DNA from: Acanthornis magna
Lineage: Eukaryota > Chordata > Aves > Passeriformes > Acanthizidae
DNA: 64,000 nt
NCBI GenBank assembly: GCA_036785705.1
Contig: JAWUZG010000354.1
Span: 496,001 to 560,000 of the forward strand
Direction of reading: 5' to 3'
This document shows, in pieces, positions 1 to 13,214 of the stretch (positions within the stretch are counted from its first letter, which is position 1; every line of letters begins with the position of its first letter). Position numbers and translations under genes: made by a program. Below the pieces are notes generated by a model. The model made no database searches and was not told the DNA's origin. It saw only the letters and a list, made by a program, of their open reading frames with translations.

Positions 1-3000
1 GAAAATGGCAAAAGTCGGATTTTTTTTTTTAAATTGCTTAAGCATGGTGTTTCCTCATCTGCTGTTCCTCCAGAACCTTTTGTGAAGCAGGCAAATTAGA
101 TCCTGCTCTGGCATCGAAAGTGCAGACACTTTTGATGTACAGTACAACAGCTGAGAAGTCCTGCAATGGGGCAGTCCTACCAAATGCTGTCTGCTAAGGT
201 GAAGCTGTACTGCCCCAGGCCCCCTTTGGGTTTTGAGGCAGGCAGTGTGTTGCAGGCTGGGCAGTCAGGCAGTGAATAAACAGTAAGTAGTTTAAATAGA
301 AATGGGGTGCAGAGGATTTCAAGACTGGTTCTTCACCTTGACTATTTTGTTATGTTAGGAATTAATGAATGTGTTACCATTCTTCAGTGAGCCTCAGGCT
401 AATAACTCTGTGAGCTTAGATACCCTCAAGGTAATTTTTTCCTTCCTTTTAAATCAGGCCAATTTAGTAAATGTCAAGCAGTCTGGAATAAGAAATGACT
501 AATTTTGTGTCATTTTATATCTTTTGGTAACCATGATTATATCTATCCTGAGTGTGATCAGTTAGAAAACTTGAAAAAATTGTGCTCTCTTCAATCTGGG
601 CAAAGTAGTACCACAGCAGCATTTAGCAATCCTTTAAGATTTCTGGAGCCAGAATGTTGTTAGGTTCCTATAAAGTTTAATGATGCATGGTGTAGTGAAA
701 ATGATGTAATAGCACAAAGTTAAACAGGATACTTCATTTGCAGATTGGAAATTAGAGATGGATCTGGCCTTTTTCCCTTGCTGTGTGGGAGCGTTGGAAT
801 GTAGTTCTGGTTTGGGCACTCCAGTGCACTGCCTGCAATTGCCTTTGCAGGATGCACGAACAAAATTCATCTGATACTGCAGAGTCACTTGTGAAGTACC
901 ACAGGGGCATGAAGTTCTGTAAAAGCAAGACCATGAAACAACTAGAGCAGCTAAAACTGCCTGTGGTAGAGAGAACATGATGTGCGATTTAAATATCAGT
1001 AGTAGTTGATGTAAAATAAAGAAAATACCTGCAATCTGTCTTGGACTCCTGTCTGTGGCTTGGATGAGGGAGCAGAAGAAATGATTGCAAAAAAGTTTTG
1101 CGGGGCACACGGGACAGTCTGGCTTCAGTTTTACAAATGGCTTAAAAGTTCAGTTATCAAAATTAGTTCTCATAACACAGTTTGGAGTTTTTGGTGTGTG
1201 AAAGGAGAGGAGATGGGAAAGAAGGGAAAGGCAAGGTGGGTGTGCAGCACTGTTGGGCAAAGGGAGATGTATGGAATAGGTCTGCCTGGTTAAAGACATT
1301 CTCCCTGGTTAAAGACACTCTCCATTCAAAAATGGCCATCAGTATAGGGAGGGGGGATTTAAAGAATTACACTGAAATGGTGCTAGCTGAAAAGAAGGTC
1401 AGGGGAGTTGAAATCTACTCTTACTACCTGTAGCAAAGCTAGTATCTGCAGATGAAAGCTGCTGGGGTAGGAGGGAAATACCTACAAAGAACAAACTGAA
1501 GTGGACTCCCACAGTAATTCTATCCCTCTGAGTTAAAGCTGATTCTTTCAGAATCCAGAAATATTCACTTTGCGGCATCCCTAAAGTGGGAACAGAGCAG
1601 TACATACAAATTATGTCCTAATCTCACCCTAATCTTATGGCAGAAGAGAAAGAATCAGTAAAAAGACAAGTGGAACTCAACCAAAAGCAGCTAACAAACA
1701 TTGCTAAGTAACATTTTAATGCTAGAGCAGTTATTAGGCACCAAAAAAATGATCTATCTTCGAGATTCTTGGCGTTCAAATAATTTTCTCAAATGAGTGC
1801 TAAGGTCTTTGTCATGCTTCTGATCTGCACTCTCATTCTTAGACTACACCCAAGTTTGTGGCTTTTAGATTGGCTAAATAACTGATGAACCATGCTCATG
1901 CTCAGAGTCTGACACTGCTGGTGTTCTTTGCAGTGTAGGAGAGATTTTTCACCAGCTTCAGGGCATGGGACACCTGCTGCCATCCCTTAAGCAATAAACT
2001 TGACGGTTTGTAACAGATGCTTTATAAGGCATTTTCATAATGTGCTGTTCTGTGTTTCCTTTTACTGTTCCTGTTAAATCAAGATTTTAAAGCTGTTTTC
2101 TTTTAAGGCAAGTGACAAGTGAATCACTAAGTAAGGGTACAGAGACAGACAGTTTGACAGCCCATGGAAACAACAATCCAGGGTATGAATGGCAAAGCTG
2201 ATGTGTAATTCTGATTTATACATTGCTAAATAGTGAAAATTTCTAGGAACAGTTGCATAGTTTTGGAAGTTTCTTCTTTAAAATAATTTTCCCCAGTGTT
2301 GCAAGTGAGCATCAGCAGCTGTGGCTCAAAATATGGCCAAGTATGAGGAGAGGAATTGGAATTTTTTCCCTTTGAGTTCTCATTAGCCATCATCAGTGTG
2401 GTTCTCATGGCTTTCTGTCTTCTGTTTCCTGTGATTTCTAGATGACTGCTGTCCCTTCTATGGCCGTGTACTTCTTGCCCCTGCTTTGATAATAGCATTT
2501 TGGTGAAGGCTTGCTCAAATTGTTTGTGGCTTTGCTGCAATAAGTGGTTATTACATCCATGATGCTCTAGTAGGGGGTTTCTTTCCCTGTTCCTTCTGAA
2601 TGTTTGTGCACACACACTGGCACAGCTGGTGCTGAACACCACTATAAATATCCCTGAAGTCCCTGTGAGGAGTCCTGGTGGAGGCAAAGCAGGCACTGCC
2701 TGGTATACCTGAGTCCCTTCCTTGGTGGCACATTGGTGCTGGGGCTCCCTTTGAGCTCACTGCTGGGTGTGCTCTCCAGGGTGCAGAATGGACATTTTCA
2801 CCATCCCAACTGTTGCTAAATAGGCTGATTAATCAATATGTCTATATTAATTTCTGTATTTCCTTACTCTGTCCTAACTCTTTAGGAGCTCATCAGAATA
2901 TAAGATTCATTGTAGCTGTTCCCACAAAAGTGCATTACTTCAAAACTACTTTTGTTTGTTCAGGGTCCTGTGGAGTTTAGAGTGTCTTAAAGAAGTTATT

Positions 3001-4407
3001 ATTAAAATGTCTTCTGTCTAGAATCAGGTAAGAGCTCAAGGACATGCTACAAATTCTCTTAATGTGATCAGGGGGATTGGATTAGACAGCTTTCACAGAT
3101 GCACACTGGTGCCACTCCCACGGAAAGGACAGATGATCCCAACTAGAAGATATTCTGAAATGCAGAGCTCCAAAAAAAACTTCTTGCGGAGGTTTTCATT
3201 CAGAATACCTTAAACTTTTTGTCTTGCACTTCATAGTCCAATTACTTTCTTTTGGTCTTTCTGTGAAAATCTGTTCCTTCTTCAGAGTCTTTTGCAGTTT
3301 GCCACAGTGGCTGTGGCTTGATGCCAGCTGGGTACACAATCTGACTTGCTGTGAGACAAGACTGGGGAATCTTCCAAATAGCTGGCAACTACAAATATCT
3401 GCAAAACAGAGACAGGCAACTTTGCTGCCAGCTGTCTCTGTCTGACAAAAATGCCATCTTGGGTTACATGCACAGGAGAGAACTAATAGTTCAAAAAAAT
3501 GCGGGTTTTTTTGTTTGTTTGATTTAGTGGGGTTTTTGTTAAGTCAGCTGAGCTAAAGAATCAAAGTTTTCACAGCTTATGTAGGACTTAAGAGGAATAC
3601 ACATTGTGGCTTTAGCTTCAGTTTTCAACAGATTCAAGGTATTTGTAGTGATCTTTACAGAAACAGGGTTATTGTTCGTATTTATGTTTTGAGGAAAAAT
3701 AATTTCTGTGTAGATGACCTGTAATACAGAAGATGTTCACATAATTATAAAGAAAATTTAAACATTGGAAGGGAAGGAAGTGTTTAAGATAAATGTTCGT
3801 AAATATAAATCAACACTAATAAAAGGGAAATTGTGCTTATCACTGTTTGATGGAGTGTATTAAGATAAATGTTTTCTAAGCACTGCAATGAATGAAGTTC
3901 AGGTGCATTTAAAAGTTAAGTACATTATTTTAAAAACTGAAACCCAAATCTGTTAGTCATTTCATTATGTTTTAAAAATGTTTTAAACACTTCCGTCTGT
4001 CCAGAGTGGGAGATGTTGTCTCATCATCTAATTCTCTGCTTCCTACTCTACTGAAATCTAACCAGAGAGGAATCTCCCCATCCTCTGGGAGGAATGAGCT
4101 TAACCTCTTGCCTAAGCTATTTATATTAACAGAAAATATTTCACTGCTACTTTTCCTTTTTTTGTTGTTGTTTTGTTTTGTCTGCAAGGATTATTTACAG
4201 GAAAGCCTAGGAAAGTTCCTACATCTACACCAGGAACCAAGAGACACATAAATGCAAATGCAGTTCTGAATCTGTAGCCCCACTCTATATATGGGTAGAA
4301 AGATTTATAAGAGATATTGACTTAAATGCAGATGAGAAAAGCTTCAGCTGCTGTAGGACTGCATTGAATGAAGAGATCACATTTTCTGAGGCTTCTGTGT
4401 CTGTCAG
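1..4407. other. Non-coding DNA, no gene recognised
   Basis: No reading frame here resembles a known protein, and none pairs convincing splice sites with coding-like sequence. The longest open frames (156-158 codons, minus strand, near 634-1110 and 2226-2696) have no recognisable domain and overlap other open frames, as expected by chance. One short tandem duplication lies at 1285-1322. I see no repeat family that I can name. Intron or intergenic DNA is the likely reading. Confidence 0.6.
1285..1322. repeat. 19-bp tandem duplication (2 copies)
   Basis: The unit CCTGGTTAAAGACATTCTC at 1285-1303 is repeated at 1304-1322 with a single T-to-C difference. It looks like a simple slippage or microhomology duplication. 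No function is implied. Confidence 0.85.
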
Positions 4408-4440
4408 CTCTGGGGTCCTTGAACTCTAAGGACCCCAGAG
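4408..4440. repeat. Perfect 13-bp inverted repeat with 7-nt loop
   Basis: The left arm CTCTGGGGTCCTT (4408-4420) and right arm AAGGACCCCAGAG (4428-4440) are exact reverse complements separated by GAACTCT. The stem is GC-rich, so the transcript or single strand could form a stable hairpin on either strand. At 13 bp it is shorter than a usual pre-miRNA stem, and the flanks do not obviously extend the pairing. It may be a chance palindrome or part of a structured regulatory site. Confidence 0.8.
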
Positions 4441-6289
4441 GTTTTTTGCATCTTTACTCTGGGTTTGGATTTTGGATTCAGATCTGTTTCTTGAATTGTC
4501 CGCCCCAAGGTTTTCTGAAGTCTGAAACACAGAACCAAGCTGGTGTTTAACTTCAGCCATTCTCTGTTGGTTGCTGTAGGTCTCTCTTAAAGGACTGTAG
4601 GAGGTGATCTTTCCTGTAGATAAAATACAGGAATTGACATAAGGCTATGCCATCCATCTCAGTCAAGTGAAGTAACTTTCTGTTTCAAAATCTTCTCTTT
4701 CACCTGAAGTATTACATTTCTGCTTACCCAGAAACTCACTATTATTGCTTGAATGAGCAGCAGTGTAATCCTCTGAGGTGCTGGTGTCCGAGGGGCCAGG
4801 AAGGCAATGAAAACTCCAACCAGTGTAGTGTGAAAGCTCCCAGGTAGAGCTGCCTGGGGACTTTGCAATATGAGCTGCACTGATTTTTCTTGCACCACAG
4901 AGTAAGGGATTACACTGCACTGCTCCTGCTGCAGGATGGGGATGAGGATGAAAACTGGTCATGGAGAGAAGAGCCCTATTGAGCTGAGTGAGGGGTATGA
5001 GTGTCCAAGGAGAGGGTAGTCTTTGCCAGACTGGCCCACATGTGCTGCCCCCTCTGTGGGGAAGTGTGGCAAACCTCAGTCAGCAGCAGCAGCGAAATGT
5101 CGCAAACCAGAAGAGGGAGGGAAGTGTATAGTCAGAATAAAAATATTAGCAAGTAGTGTTTCTTACCTCTGTCTTCCTTTCTCCTGGGAGGAAAAGGTAA
5201 AATAAGCCCCCAAAGTGCTTTGCTGTTCTGCCTGTGTGACCTGTGTTCCACTGCAGAGGTCAGAGGAGCCATGGTGGTGCAGCTGGGTGAGAAGTGGGAG
5301 TCACAGGTAATCCTCTTTGCACTTACTCTCCAGAGGATTTCAATTTCCAGGGTAGTCTGAGGTCTGCAATTTGAGAGTGATCCTGTAGGACAGCAACACT
5401 GACAGGAATGTTGCAGTAGGTGGAGGGGTGCTGAGCTGTGGTGAGCCACCCCTGTACAGTGGCACTGAGGCACACAAAGACCCAGGGAGCTGCTGGCACT
5501 GGGATGTACAGCCCACTGTGTGGTGCACACCCCTCTTCAGGGACATCAGCGTCACAGCCATGTCCTGGTGGCTTTTCCATGCCCTCAGTGCATCTCCTTG
5601 CTTGTCTTCTGTTGAGGATTCTTCAAATGATGCTGTAAGAGCAAGTACCACTTCTCCCAGGCTTCTGTGTTGTTGTTGAAGCAGGTGATGTGTGGTGGAG
5701 TGGAGCATCTTCTCAAGTGAAATGCAGCCTGTTGTCAATGAAAGGCCAGATCTGGCTCTTCTCAGCCAAACCCTTTTTGTCAGAACTAGGAAGAACATCA
5801 GAAGCAGGCTCCAGAAATGTGGAATCCACTGTATGATTGTATTTGGTTACTTAATTCAGAATTCACTCCAAAACTAGAGAAGACCATTTTCTGACCTTTT
5901 CAGCTGAGTAAAGCTGTAGGTGCCTGTTGTCTCTCTGGAAGGGTGTGTAAAAGCTCTGTTCCTCTTGGTGCAAGAAGCCATGAATGATTATCTTTCAGGA
6001 GCAGAGCATCTCTCCTCCCAGAACAGCTGGGATTAGCTCAGTAGTGAATCCATAAGCTACATGGTTTGGTTTGTTTTTTTTTCCAGAAAACCCACTTTAT
6101 TTTACACCAGGCATGAAGAAGATGTAGAGGGATAATCTCTGCTCCTTTTTCACCTCTGAAAAGTAACATCATTCAGGATGTGATTCTCCACTTGGGAATC
6201 CTTCTTACATAAAGTTGCTTATGCATTCTGGCTTTTCTACTTCATCCAAGGATTATACACACTCTGTCAGTTTTCACTGAGCTCTTTTC
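4441..6289. other. Non-coding DNA, nothing recognised
   Basis: Several overlapping open frames occur near 5130-5800 on both strands. None resembles a protein I know, and their mutual overlap argues that they reflect moderate GC content rather than coding. No repeat family is recognised. Confidence 0.55.
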
Positions 6290-6460
6290 GCTTTTGGTAT
6301 AAATACACCATTCGTATTCATGAGGGGGGAAAAAAAGCAGCTTTAGTTATGCCTGTCCACGGCAAAACCTAATTTGATTATGTGGCATAATTTAACCTTT
6401 TAAAGGCATAACCTGACCTTTTATCGGGGGAGCTGCTTTAATTAAGCTAAACCAGAGAAG
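6290..6460. other. Candidate conserved non-coding element
   Basis: This block has the texture of a conserved enhancer-like element. It retains CpGs (near 6290, 6313, 6360 and 6425) in AT-rich surroundings. It also carries GATTATG, GCATAATTTAA, a self-complementary CTTTTAAAG core and a TTTAATTAAGC homeodomain-type site. There is no plausible coding frame. This is judgement by eye; sequence alone cannot show conservation. Confidence 0.25.
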
Positions 6461-8389
6461 ACTGTGTCTTCTGTGCTTCTGAAAAGACAGAAGAATTTTG
6501 GAAATGCTTTACACTGCTTGGAATACAGGAGACAGCCAAGAGCCTGTGCTAACAGATCTTGCTGAAAGAGGCATTTGTAGGAGAAAGTGAGGCTTCAAAT
6601 GTGCCAGCAGTGGTGGCAGGGAAGCACCTTTCCATGTTGTCCTTGTAAGGGAGAAGATGATGCTTTTTAACCATTCTGCACTTAACAGGCTGAATGTGGA
6701 GATGAGGTTTTGCTTCTAAGCCTCCTCTAGTTCTCAAAGCACAGGGAGTTGTCCAGCCACATCAGAGCAACTTACTTGCAGCTGAATCAGAAATCTGTAT
6801 GCAAAAATCTTATTCTTGGTAATTATTCAGAAGATCTTAACATTTCCTGTGGGAGAAATGGAGGTTTCTGTAAGCCTTCATAGATTTCTTCTTTTAAAAC
6901 TGCTGTTGAAGACAGTTCCACAGATAAAATCTTTTATGTCTCTTTTTCACAAATCTGTATGTGTGAGAGAAATCAAGATAGAATCAAGATTATATGGAAT
7001 GCTTCAGTAATACTACATACACATTTCATTGCTAAACTTTGTGTGTAGAAAGTGATTAGAAGTTTTAGAGTTAAGGTAAAAGAATAAAATATATTGGTTT
7101 GCATTAATGATTTATATCAAATAAGTGATCTGGTAATTAAGGTTGAAATGGTGCTTGAATTTAAATCTTAAATTCTGGCATGCATAACTTCTCTTTCTAT
7201 TTCCTAGGGTCAAAATTTCACTTATATAGTCTCAATCTTTAATTTTATTTAAAGTAGTGATTGAAGAATAACTGTTCTTTCATAATTTCTCCTTCTAAAC
7301 TTGGAAGAAGCTGTTTAGAAATTATTCATAGTCTTTTGAAAATCCTGGCCACTTTAAAACATAGTTTCCAGTAGAATTTTCTCAGCATGTGAAAAAGGGC
7401 TCAGAATTTGTACCTTTGATCCCTCTAAATGCTCTGCTGTTGTTGCATAGACCACATACTAACCATAAAATAGAAGTCAGAGCCAGCTATCAGGTTCGGA
7501 TACATGTATGCCTTTTTCCAACTTTTCTCAGTCAAAAATTAATAGTTTTACAAGCTCCCTACCTGTAAATGTCAAGGTGTCATTTGCATAGATTTCCAAG
7601 TTTTAATCTGTCCAAATTTAAACTTGGCCAGGACCTAACAGGTTTTCAACCTGAAACTCCAAATCCAATTTCTTGGCCCATATTTATTTTACAAGGAAGA
7701 TGACCTTGATATGTATGTCAATATCCTAAGCTCTTAGTTTAGCTTTTGCTAAATAAATCGACAGAATTGTGTATTTCATTATAGCACAGTCCTGACCCAG
7801 TGCAACAGGAAAATTCCTAGAAAATTCAGTGGAGCCTGATTTTCATACACTGTAGTTTGAGACCTATGTAAGAAAGAGCTCTAAAACATTGTAGCTGATG
7901 CAAAATTAGAGAATTGGCCTTGCATTTGTTTTCCTAAGTTTTCACCCATTTAGTTGACATTTTTTAGTTTCCTAAGTTGTCAAGAGTATTTTGATAATTC
8001 CTTTTGCTAAGACATGAGCAGAGGAAAAGTCTGGGTTTGCGTCACTGAATATTTTCCCATTTGTGCTTCTGGACTTGAATAATCTAAGGCAAACTCACTA
8101 TTTTCCTCTTTGTCATCTTCAGTGCAGCCAATGCGAAAGAGCTGAGATTAGGAAACTTCTTATGTGATAAGAACTCCAGCAATTATAATGTTGGGTTTTC
8201 ACTTCTTAATACTCCCTTCTATTTCCTGTGAACATCAACATACTCAACAATTTATGCCCCATTGAAAGTCCAGTATTTGATAGTTTAGACAGAAACTCTT
8301 TTTCTGCAATGTGCAGTTTCTCTTCCTATACTGGAATCTTTAAATACTCAGTTGGCAATTCCTATTATAGTTGATTATTTGGACCAGGC
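6461..8389. other. AT-rich non-coding DNA
   Basis: No gene or nameable repeat is seen. A well-formed 3' splice-site-like sequence (CTTCTCTTTCTATTTCCTAG, AG ending at 7207) has no matching donor after a plausible coding exon, so it is probably a decoy acceptor. Confidence 0.5.
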
Positions 8390-8730
8390 AAATTGCCGAA
8401 TAAAAGGTTTGTAAATGATCTGCTTTATATTTGTGCGGTCCTCAAAGGACTGAAATTTGCTTTGGGGAAAAGCAAACGACCAAGTAATAACATTTTCTTT
8501 TTTTTAAAGCACTGCCAGAAACTTAATTTCAGAGAGCTTTTTATTATTAAATTTCCCAGCCTTCCTTTCAAGCACGTTATTAGGAACATGGCTCATTTAT
8601 TTGGGAGAGGGAGGAAAGCACTGAAGAAGGGGGAGATAAAGGTGAAAAGCAAGCTCATTAATTCATATTGTGATCTAAGTGTAGAGTTCATGTTGGCAAC
8701 AATTTCAGTTTTCTAATGTGCAGTCATTGT
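8390..8730. other. Candidate conserved non-coding element
   Basis: A 107-codon plus-strand frame stays open here (8393-8713), but the peptide is low in coding character and matches no family I recognise. The DNA has few simple repeats. It contains TTATTATTAAATTT, CACGTTATTAGG and CTCATTAATTCATATTG motifs of the kind common in vertebrate enhancers. A conserved regulatory block is a guess, and a chance open frame is equally possible. Confidence 0.2.
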
Positions 8731-11700
8731 GAAAGACTGATTCTAACATGCAAACCTCAAAGAAGTGAGAAAATTGTTTCTCTTCTTTTTTGGAGCTCAT
8801 TTATATTGAAATTTTTAAGGCCTTTGGAATTTTCAAGTGGTTCTCCTAGAGCAGGTGAAAAAGACCTTTGCTCTTTAACAGAAGGAGCCAGAGAAATCAA
8901 GTTTTTGCTTGTTTTACTTACAAACTAGATGCAGCTTTGAGCACTGGGCTTGAGTTTGATGCTGTTAGAAAAGTGAAGTCTAGGTAATAGATATAACGCA
9001 AGGAGGAACTGATCATTCTTCTGGGTTGTGGTCTGTAAATGTCTTTTTGTTTATTTCTATTCATGGCTTAGCAGTTGGCACCTAACTTTTAGGAAGAGAG
9101 CATTTCTCTCCAGCCTACAAAATAAAGCTGTCCTGGAAGGGTGCGACAAAGGAGGTCAGTGCTACTATTAGTTACATAATAAATGCTTTTTTTCTTCTCA
9201 GTGAAAGGCAGAAATTCTGTGAGCCCACTTAAAGCATGGGGACAATCCAAAGCCTAAGTTTGTCCATGACAGCTGAGAAAGCTGACTGGAAACTGGAACT
9301 TCCATTCCCCAGGAGAGCTGAACATTTTTTAATTTTCTGTCATTCTACTTGGAAAAACTAGCATTCTATAATATGCTGGTTTAGGGGCATAGAAATATTT
9401 CAAGTTCAGTATTGTTCAAATTGACAAGAATGTTCCTATTTCTTCTGTTTGTTTACCAAACCTAATCTGATTAAATTAATATTTTCAAGAGCAAACAGCT
9501 TTCTCAAGAAATGCCTTTGCTATTTGTTATCAGGGGATTGTGGACACATTTCTCTAAGTGAAGGCCATAATTTTCTGTCCATTCAATTTAACTACTTTTC
9601 TGCTTTTTCTGTGGACCATCCAAACTGGAGCTCTGAGCTGTTGGCTGTCCCTCCCCAGCAGCTGTTTCTGTAGTGTGTGGGTCTTGTCAAGGAAAACACT
9701 GAATACGTTCCTGCTTTCCTTAGCACCATTGATGAGATGTTTCTGGCTTCCTGAAATCACTGTCAGGCACAGGGAGAGCTCTGAGGAGCCGTGTGCTCCT
9801 GGTGCTTTTAGAATTTGAGATCAGGAAAACTCTTCTATTCCACTTTACTTGCTTGAGCTCATTCCTCAAAACACTTGCTGCTGCCTTATTTATATGACTT
9901 TTTCAGGCCTCCTTGTTGCAGATTTTGTCTTTCACAGGGTTTGGTCATTCTGGCAGCCTGATTAGTATTTTGCATGCTTATTCTCTCTGAGCATAACCCA
10001 CGGGCAGTTACTGTGCTGCAAGACTAAGGACAGGGCTGCTCTACAACGAGTGGTCTTGTTCAATGGGAAAGGATGGATCTGCAATGGCAACTGGGTGGGG
10101 GCAGCAGTGCAGACGATGTACTTCTTACAAGTGGCTCATGGTGGGCTAGGAAAGTGTGACAGACAGCACAGGCCTGAAGGAATGCACCATACTCTTTTAG
10201 AAATCACAAAGATAGTAACAATCAGCTGGGGGGAGGCAGCTGGAGCAAGGCAGAATAGGCACATTTTGCTTTCCTGTCTCACAAAGAGGTTCTGTGGGGT
10301 AGAGCAGGTACAAGCTGTCAGGTGTACCTTCAGGTGTTTGGGGGATGCAGTGTTACAGCGTTAGTGTGAAAAGTGAAAAAGCTATTGGCACTTTTGCAAG
10401 AAATGGAGGGGAAAAACCTTGCCACCACTATTCAACAACGCTAAAAAATCCCAAACAAAACAATTTTTGTGAAAGTTTGCTCTAGAGAAACACAGAGAAA
10501 AGTTTTGGAAAACAATCTGGTGCCAATATGTAGAGTATATGTAGTAGTTTTTTTACTGTAAATCGGGTCCTGTTGCATAATTTTTTCCTCTGACCTTCAC
10601 TTTTCTATGAACTTTGCAAACCCCATATAAGATGATGGGATTCTGATGGGGAAACACTTCCAGAAATCTTCTGCTAGGCTTCTTTTTTATTTTCTTCTTA
10701 AACCTATAGCTGTGTATCTTTTAGCATAATGTGGACTGTTTGGACTGTTTAATTTGCCTGGTATGTCCTTCTTGTCCTGGTGTTGCTAGAGTAAAAAGTG
10801 AGGTTGTTTAGTCCTGTTGCATCAGAACATTGCCTTGCTGGTTTTTGCAGCCTATTTCTGGGGCTGTTCTGGTTGGAAGGACTCTTTCTGGAACATGGTT
10901 GGCATTGTCAATAGTATTTCAAAGGAAGAGCTCTCAAAGGAGCATTTACCACGAAAATCAATCTTCCTTCACTCTTCTGGGTATACATCACCTGATGTGT
11001 TTACTCTTTTCATGGCTGATGATTTGCAGACATCCCATATTCTACAAATATACTTCTCCCTACACAGCTCCTCCATCTGACAACATCACAGTTTATAGCA
11101 GAAAGTCTTGTTATTAGTCCCAAAGCTTCTGACCTTGCACACTCCTATTAAATTTCATCCCATTTCTATTACCCTTCCAGATAATCCAGCCCCTGCTCTG
11201 TGAACCCCCAACTCTCCCTCCAGGCATGTAGGTCTCAGGGAATCTATTTGTTTGTTTTTATACTTTTGTGCCAGTCATTAATACAAGTATTAAGTGAGAT
11301 TGGTCTCAACCCCCGAGGGTTTTTCATTATTAACCTTCCTGAAGTTTAACAATTCCCTTCCTGCCACATGCTCCTCTAACAGGCTATAGCTAAGGGGAGG
11401 GGAAACCTGCCCTGGCCCCTGTGACCCCTTTCAGCAGATGCCTTTGGGGCACAGGGCAGGCTGCCCTTTCCCTGATCGCCACTGGGAAGCCTTGGAGGAG
11501 GAGCTGCTGGAGCAGAGCTGACAAGCTCACATGGTGAGCTCTGCCTCTGCAGCCAGGAGAGGCAGAGAGACACAGCCAGCCTTTGGAGATGGCAGGGGGA
11601 TACATGAAAGGGCAGCAAGAAAGGCCTTGTAGAATTTTCTTTGATCCAGGAAATGAGCAGGTATTGCTCAGCTGAAAGCCTGGCTGGAGGAAAGGGCCTG

Positions 11701-12320
11701 CCCTGCCAGGGCACCGAGGCTGGGGGAGAGATTTATTTGCAGTCCCCTTTGCTTTCACTCTTTCACTCAGCAGAGATGAGGACAGATATTTCTTCTGTTA
11801 ATAGAGTTTACTGCTCCAGCTGGCATTCGAACAAAACCGCCTTTCTGAGATGCTGAGGTACTCCACTCAGGCAATAGATCTCAGCACTTAATCCTAAAAC
11901 CTCCTGTTGATTTGAGGTCTGCTAGAGTTACAAAAGAATAAAAAAAATAAAGTAGAAAGCTGAGAAACAACCTCCCTTTCACCAGGCGGTACAACATAAG
12001 GCATTGTACTAAATCTGACTAAAGGTGTTTTTAGCAACACAGAGCTTGCAGAGTCTTGCAGTGCCAAATGTGTGAGTCTAGTGTGTTGAATTTGTTAGTT
12101 TATTGATGATTGCACACATTTAGTCTTTTGGAAGAATAAATTACTCAGTATAACAATACACAGTAATGATAGCCTTTTCTGACTTTGTGTGGTCAGAAAT
12201 GATGTATAGAGACAAAATGCTAAACACCATGTTTTGTGGACAATAATTGTTAGGAATAAAGTGTGTTTTCTTTTGTTACAACACTTACGAACATGTCAAA
12301 GTTGAGATACCATACTGATG
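8731..12320. other. Non-coding DNA, locally GC-richer at 11380-11760
   Basis: No exon, RNA gene or repeat family is recognised. Around 11380-11760 the DNA is noticeably richer in G and C, and overlapping frames of 112 and 122 codons open on the minus strand. Their sequence is proline- and leucine-rich without a domain, typical of chance frames in GC-rich DNA. A 10-bp direct duplication (TGGACTGTTT) sits near 10731-10750. Confidence 0.5.
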
Positions 12321-12324
12321 CTTG

Positions 12325-12385
12325 TGCTGATACTTAGCACTTTGCATGTTCACAGCCCTGTACAAACATTAATGAACCAATGTAA
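12325..12385 (+). repeat. MIR/L3-like repeat relic
   Basis: The text ACTTAGCACTTTGCATGTTC followed by ACAGCCCTGTACAAACATTA resembles the tail shared by ancient amniote repeats of the MIR / L3 type (a stretch reading roughly 'agcactttgcat...caaagcgctgtacaaacattaa'). Only about 60 bases are recognisable, so the family is uncertain and the call rests on memory of the consensus. Confidence 0.4.
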
Positions 12386-13214
12386 ACAATCATTTTCATC
12401 ATGTGGCTTAATATAATAAGGCATTGTGAACCTTGTTTTGCCTCTGTATGCACAAGGGATTGTAATTTACGCTCCTTTCCATGCGCAATGAAGGCTATTC
12501 CTGTCATCTACCCTCTCACAATCATCCTTTTCCTGTGCAGTTCCCACTGAAGGGGGGGACAGGGCTCTAAAGAGCCTGGGCCATAATTTGGTTGGCTCTC
12601 TTCCAGCTTTCTAGATGGTGCCAGTTTGCTCCAGGCTTCCTCTGTGCTATATCATTGCAAATCCCTTTTTGAGGGGTGTCGTTTCCCCCACATCTGGAAT
12701 TACCTCTCTCACTGCACTGCCAGGAATAAAAGCCCACCTGCATTTCAAAAGTGCATGTCTGCTACGTTGTCTTACACATTTGTCAGCAGGAAAGCACTGC
12801 CTGCATTGTGCTATTTTTTAAAATTTATTTTCTTTTAGAATGTTAGTTACCCTTTTGCTTCAAGCTAGGAGTATGTGCATCTATTTTGCCAGCATGATTT
12901 CAAAGAGCTGTATTTCAGATATTAAGTGTGCACTCTCAGGACTTGCAAGAGCTCGAGCAAGTAAATTAGCAGACCAGAATGAAGTCAAGTGAAGTACCAA
13001 AGGGCTCCAGATACTTTAGGATTACAGCAGAAAGCATAATATGAGGGCCAGCTCTCCCAGTTGTTGAAAGTGTGCTTGGAGAGAGGTGAGAAGACACCAG
13101 CCTCTACCAGCTGGTGCTAACTCCCACAGCACTGATTACAAGCTGAAGAAATCTTTACTGGTGGTATCTCCATATCATACCCAGCTGTGAGCAGGGAATT
13201 GCCTTTGTAGCCAA
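12386..13214. other. Non-coding DNA, nothing recognised
   Basis: No gene or repeat family is identified between the MIR-like relic and the 157-bp tandem duplication. Two overlapping plus-strand frames of about 70 codons near 12615-12838 have no recognisable product. Confidence 0.5.

Noticed and set aside
11376..11758. Overlapping minus-strand frames of 112 and 122 codons
   Set aside because: Two frames are open together in a GC-richer patch, with low-complexity proline/leucine content and no domain; chance is the better explanation.
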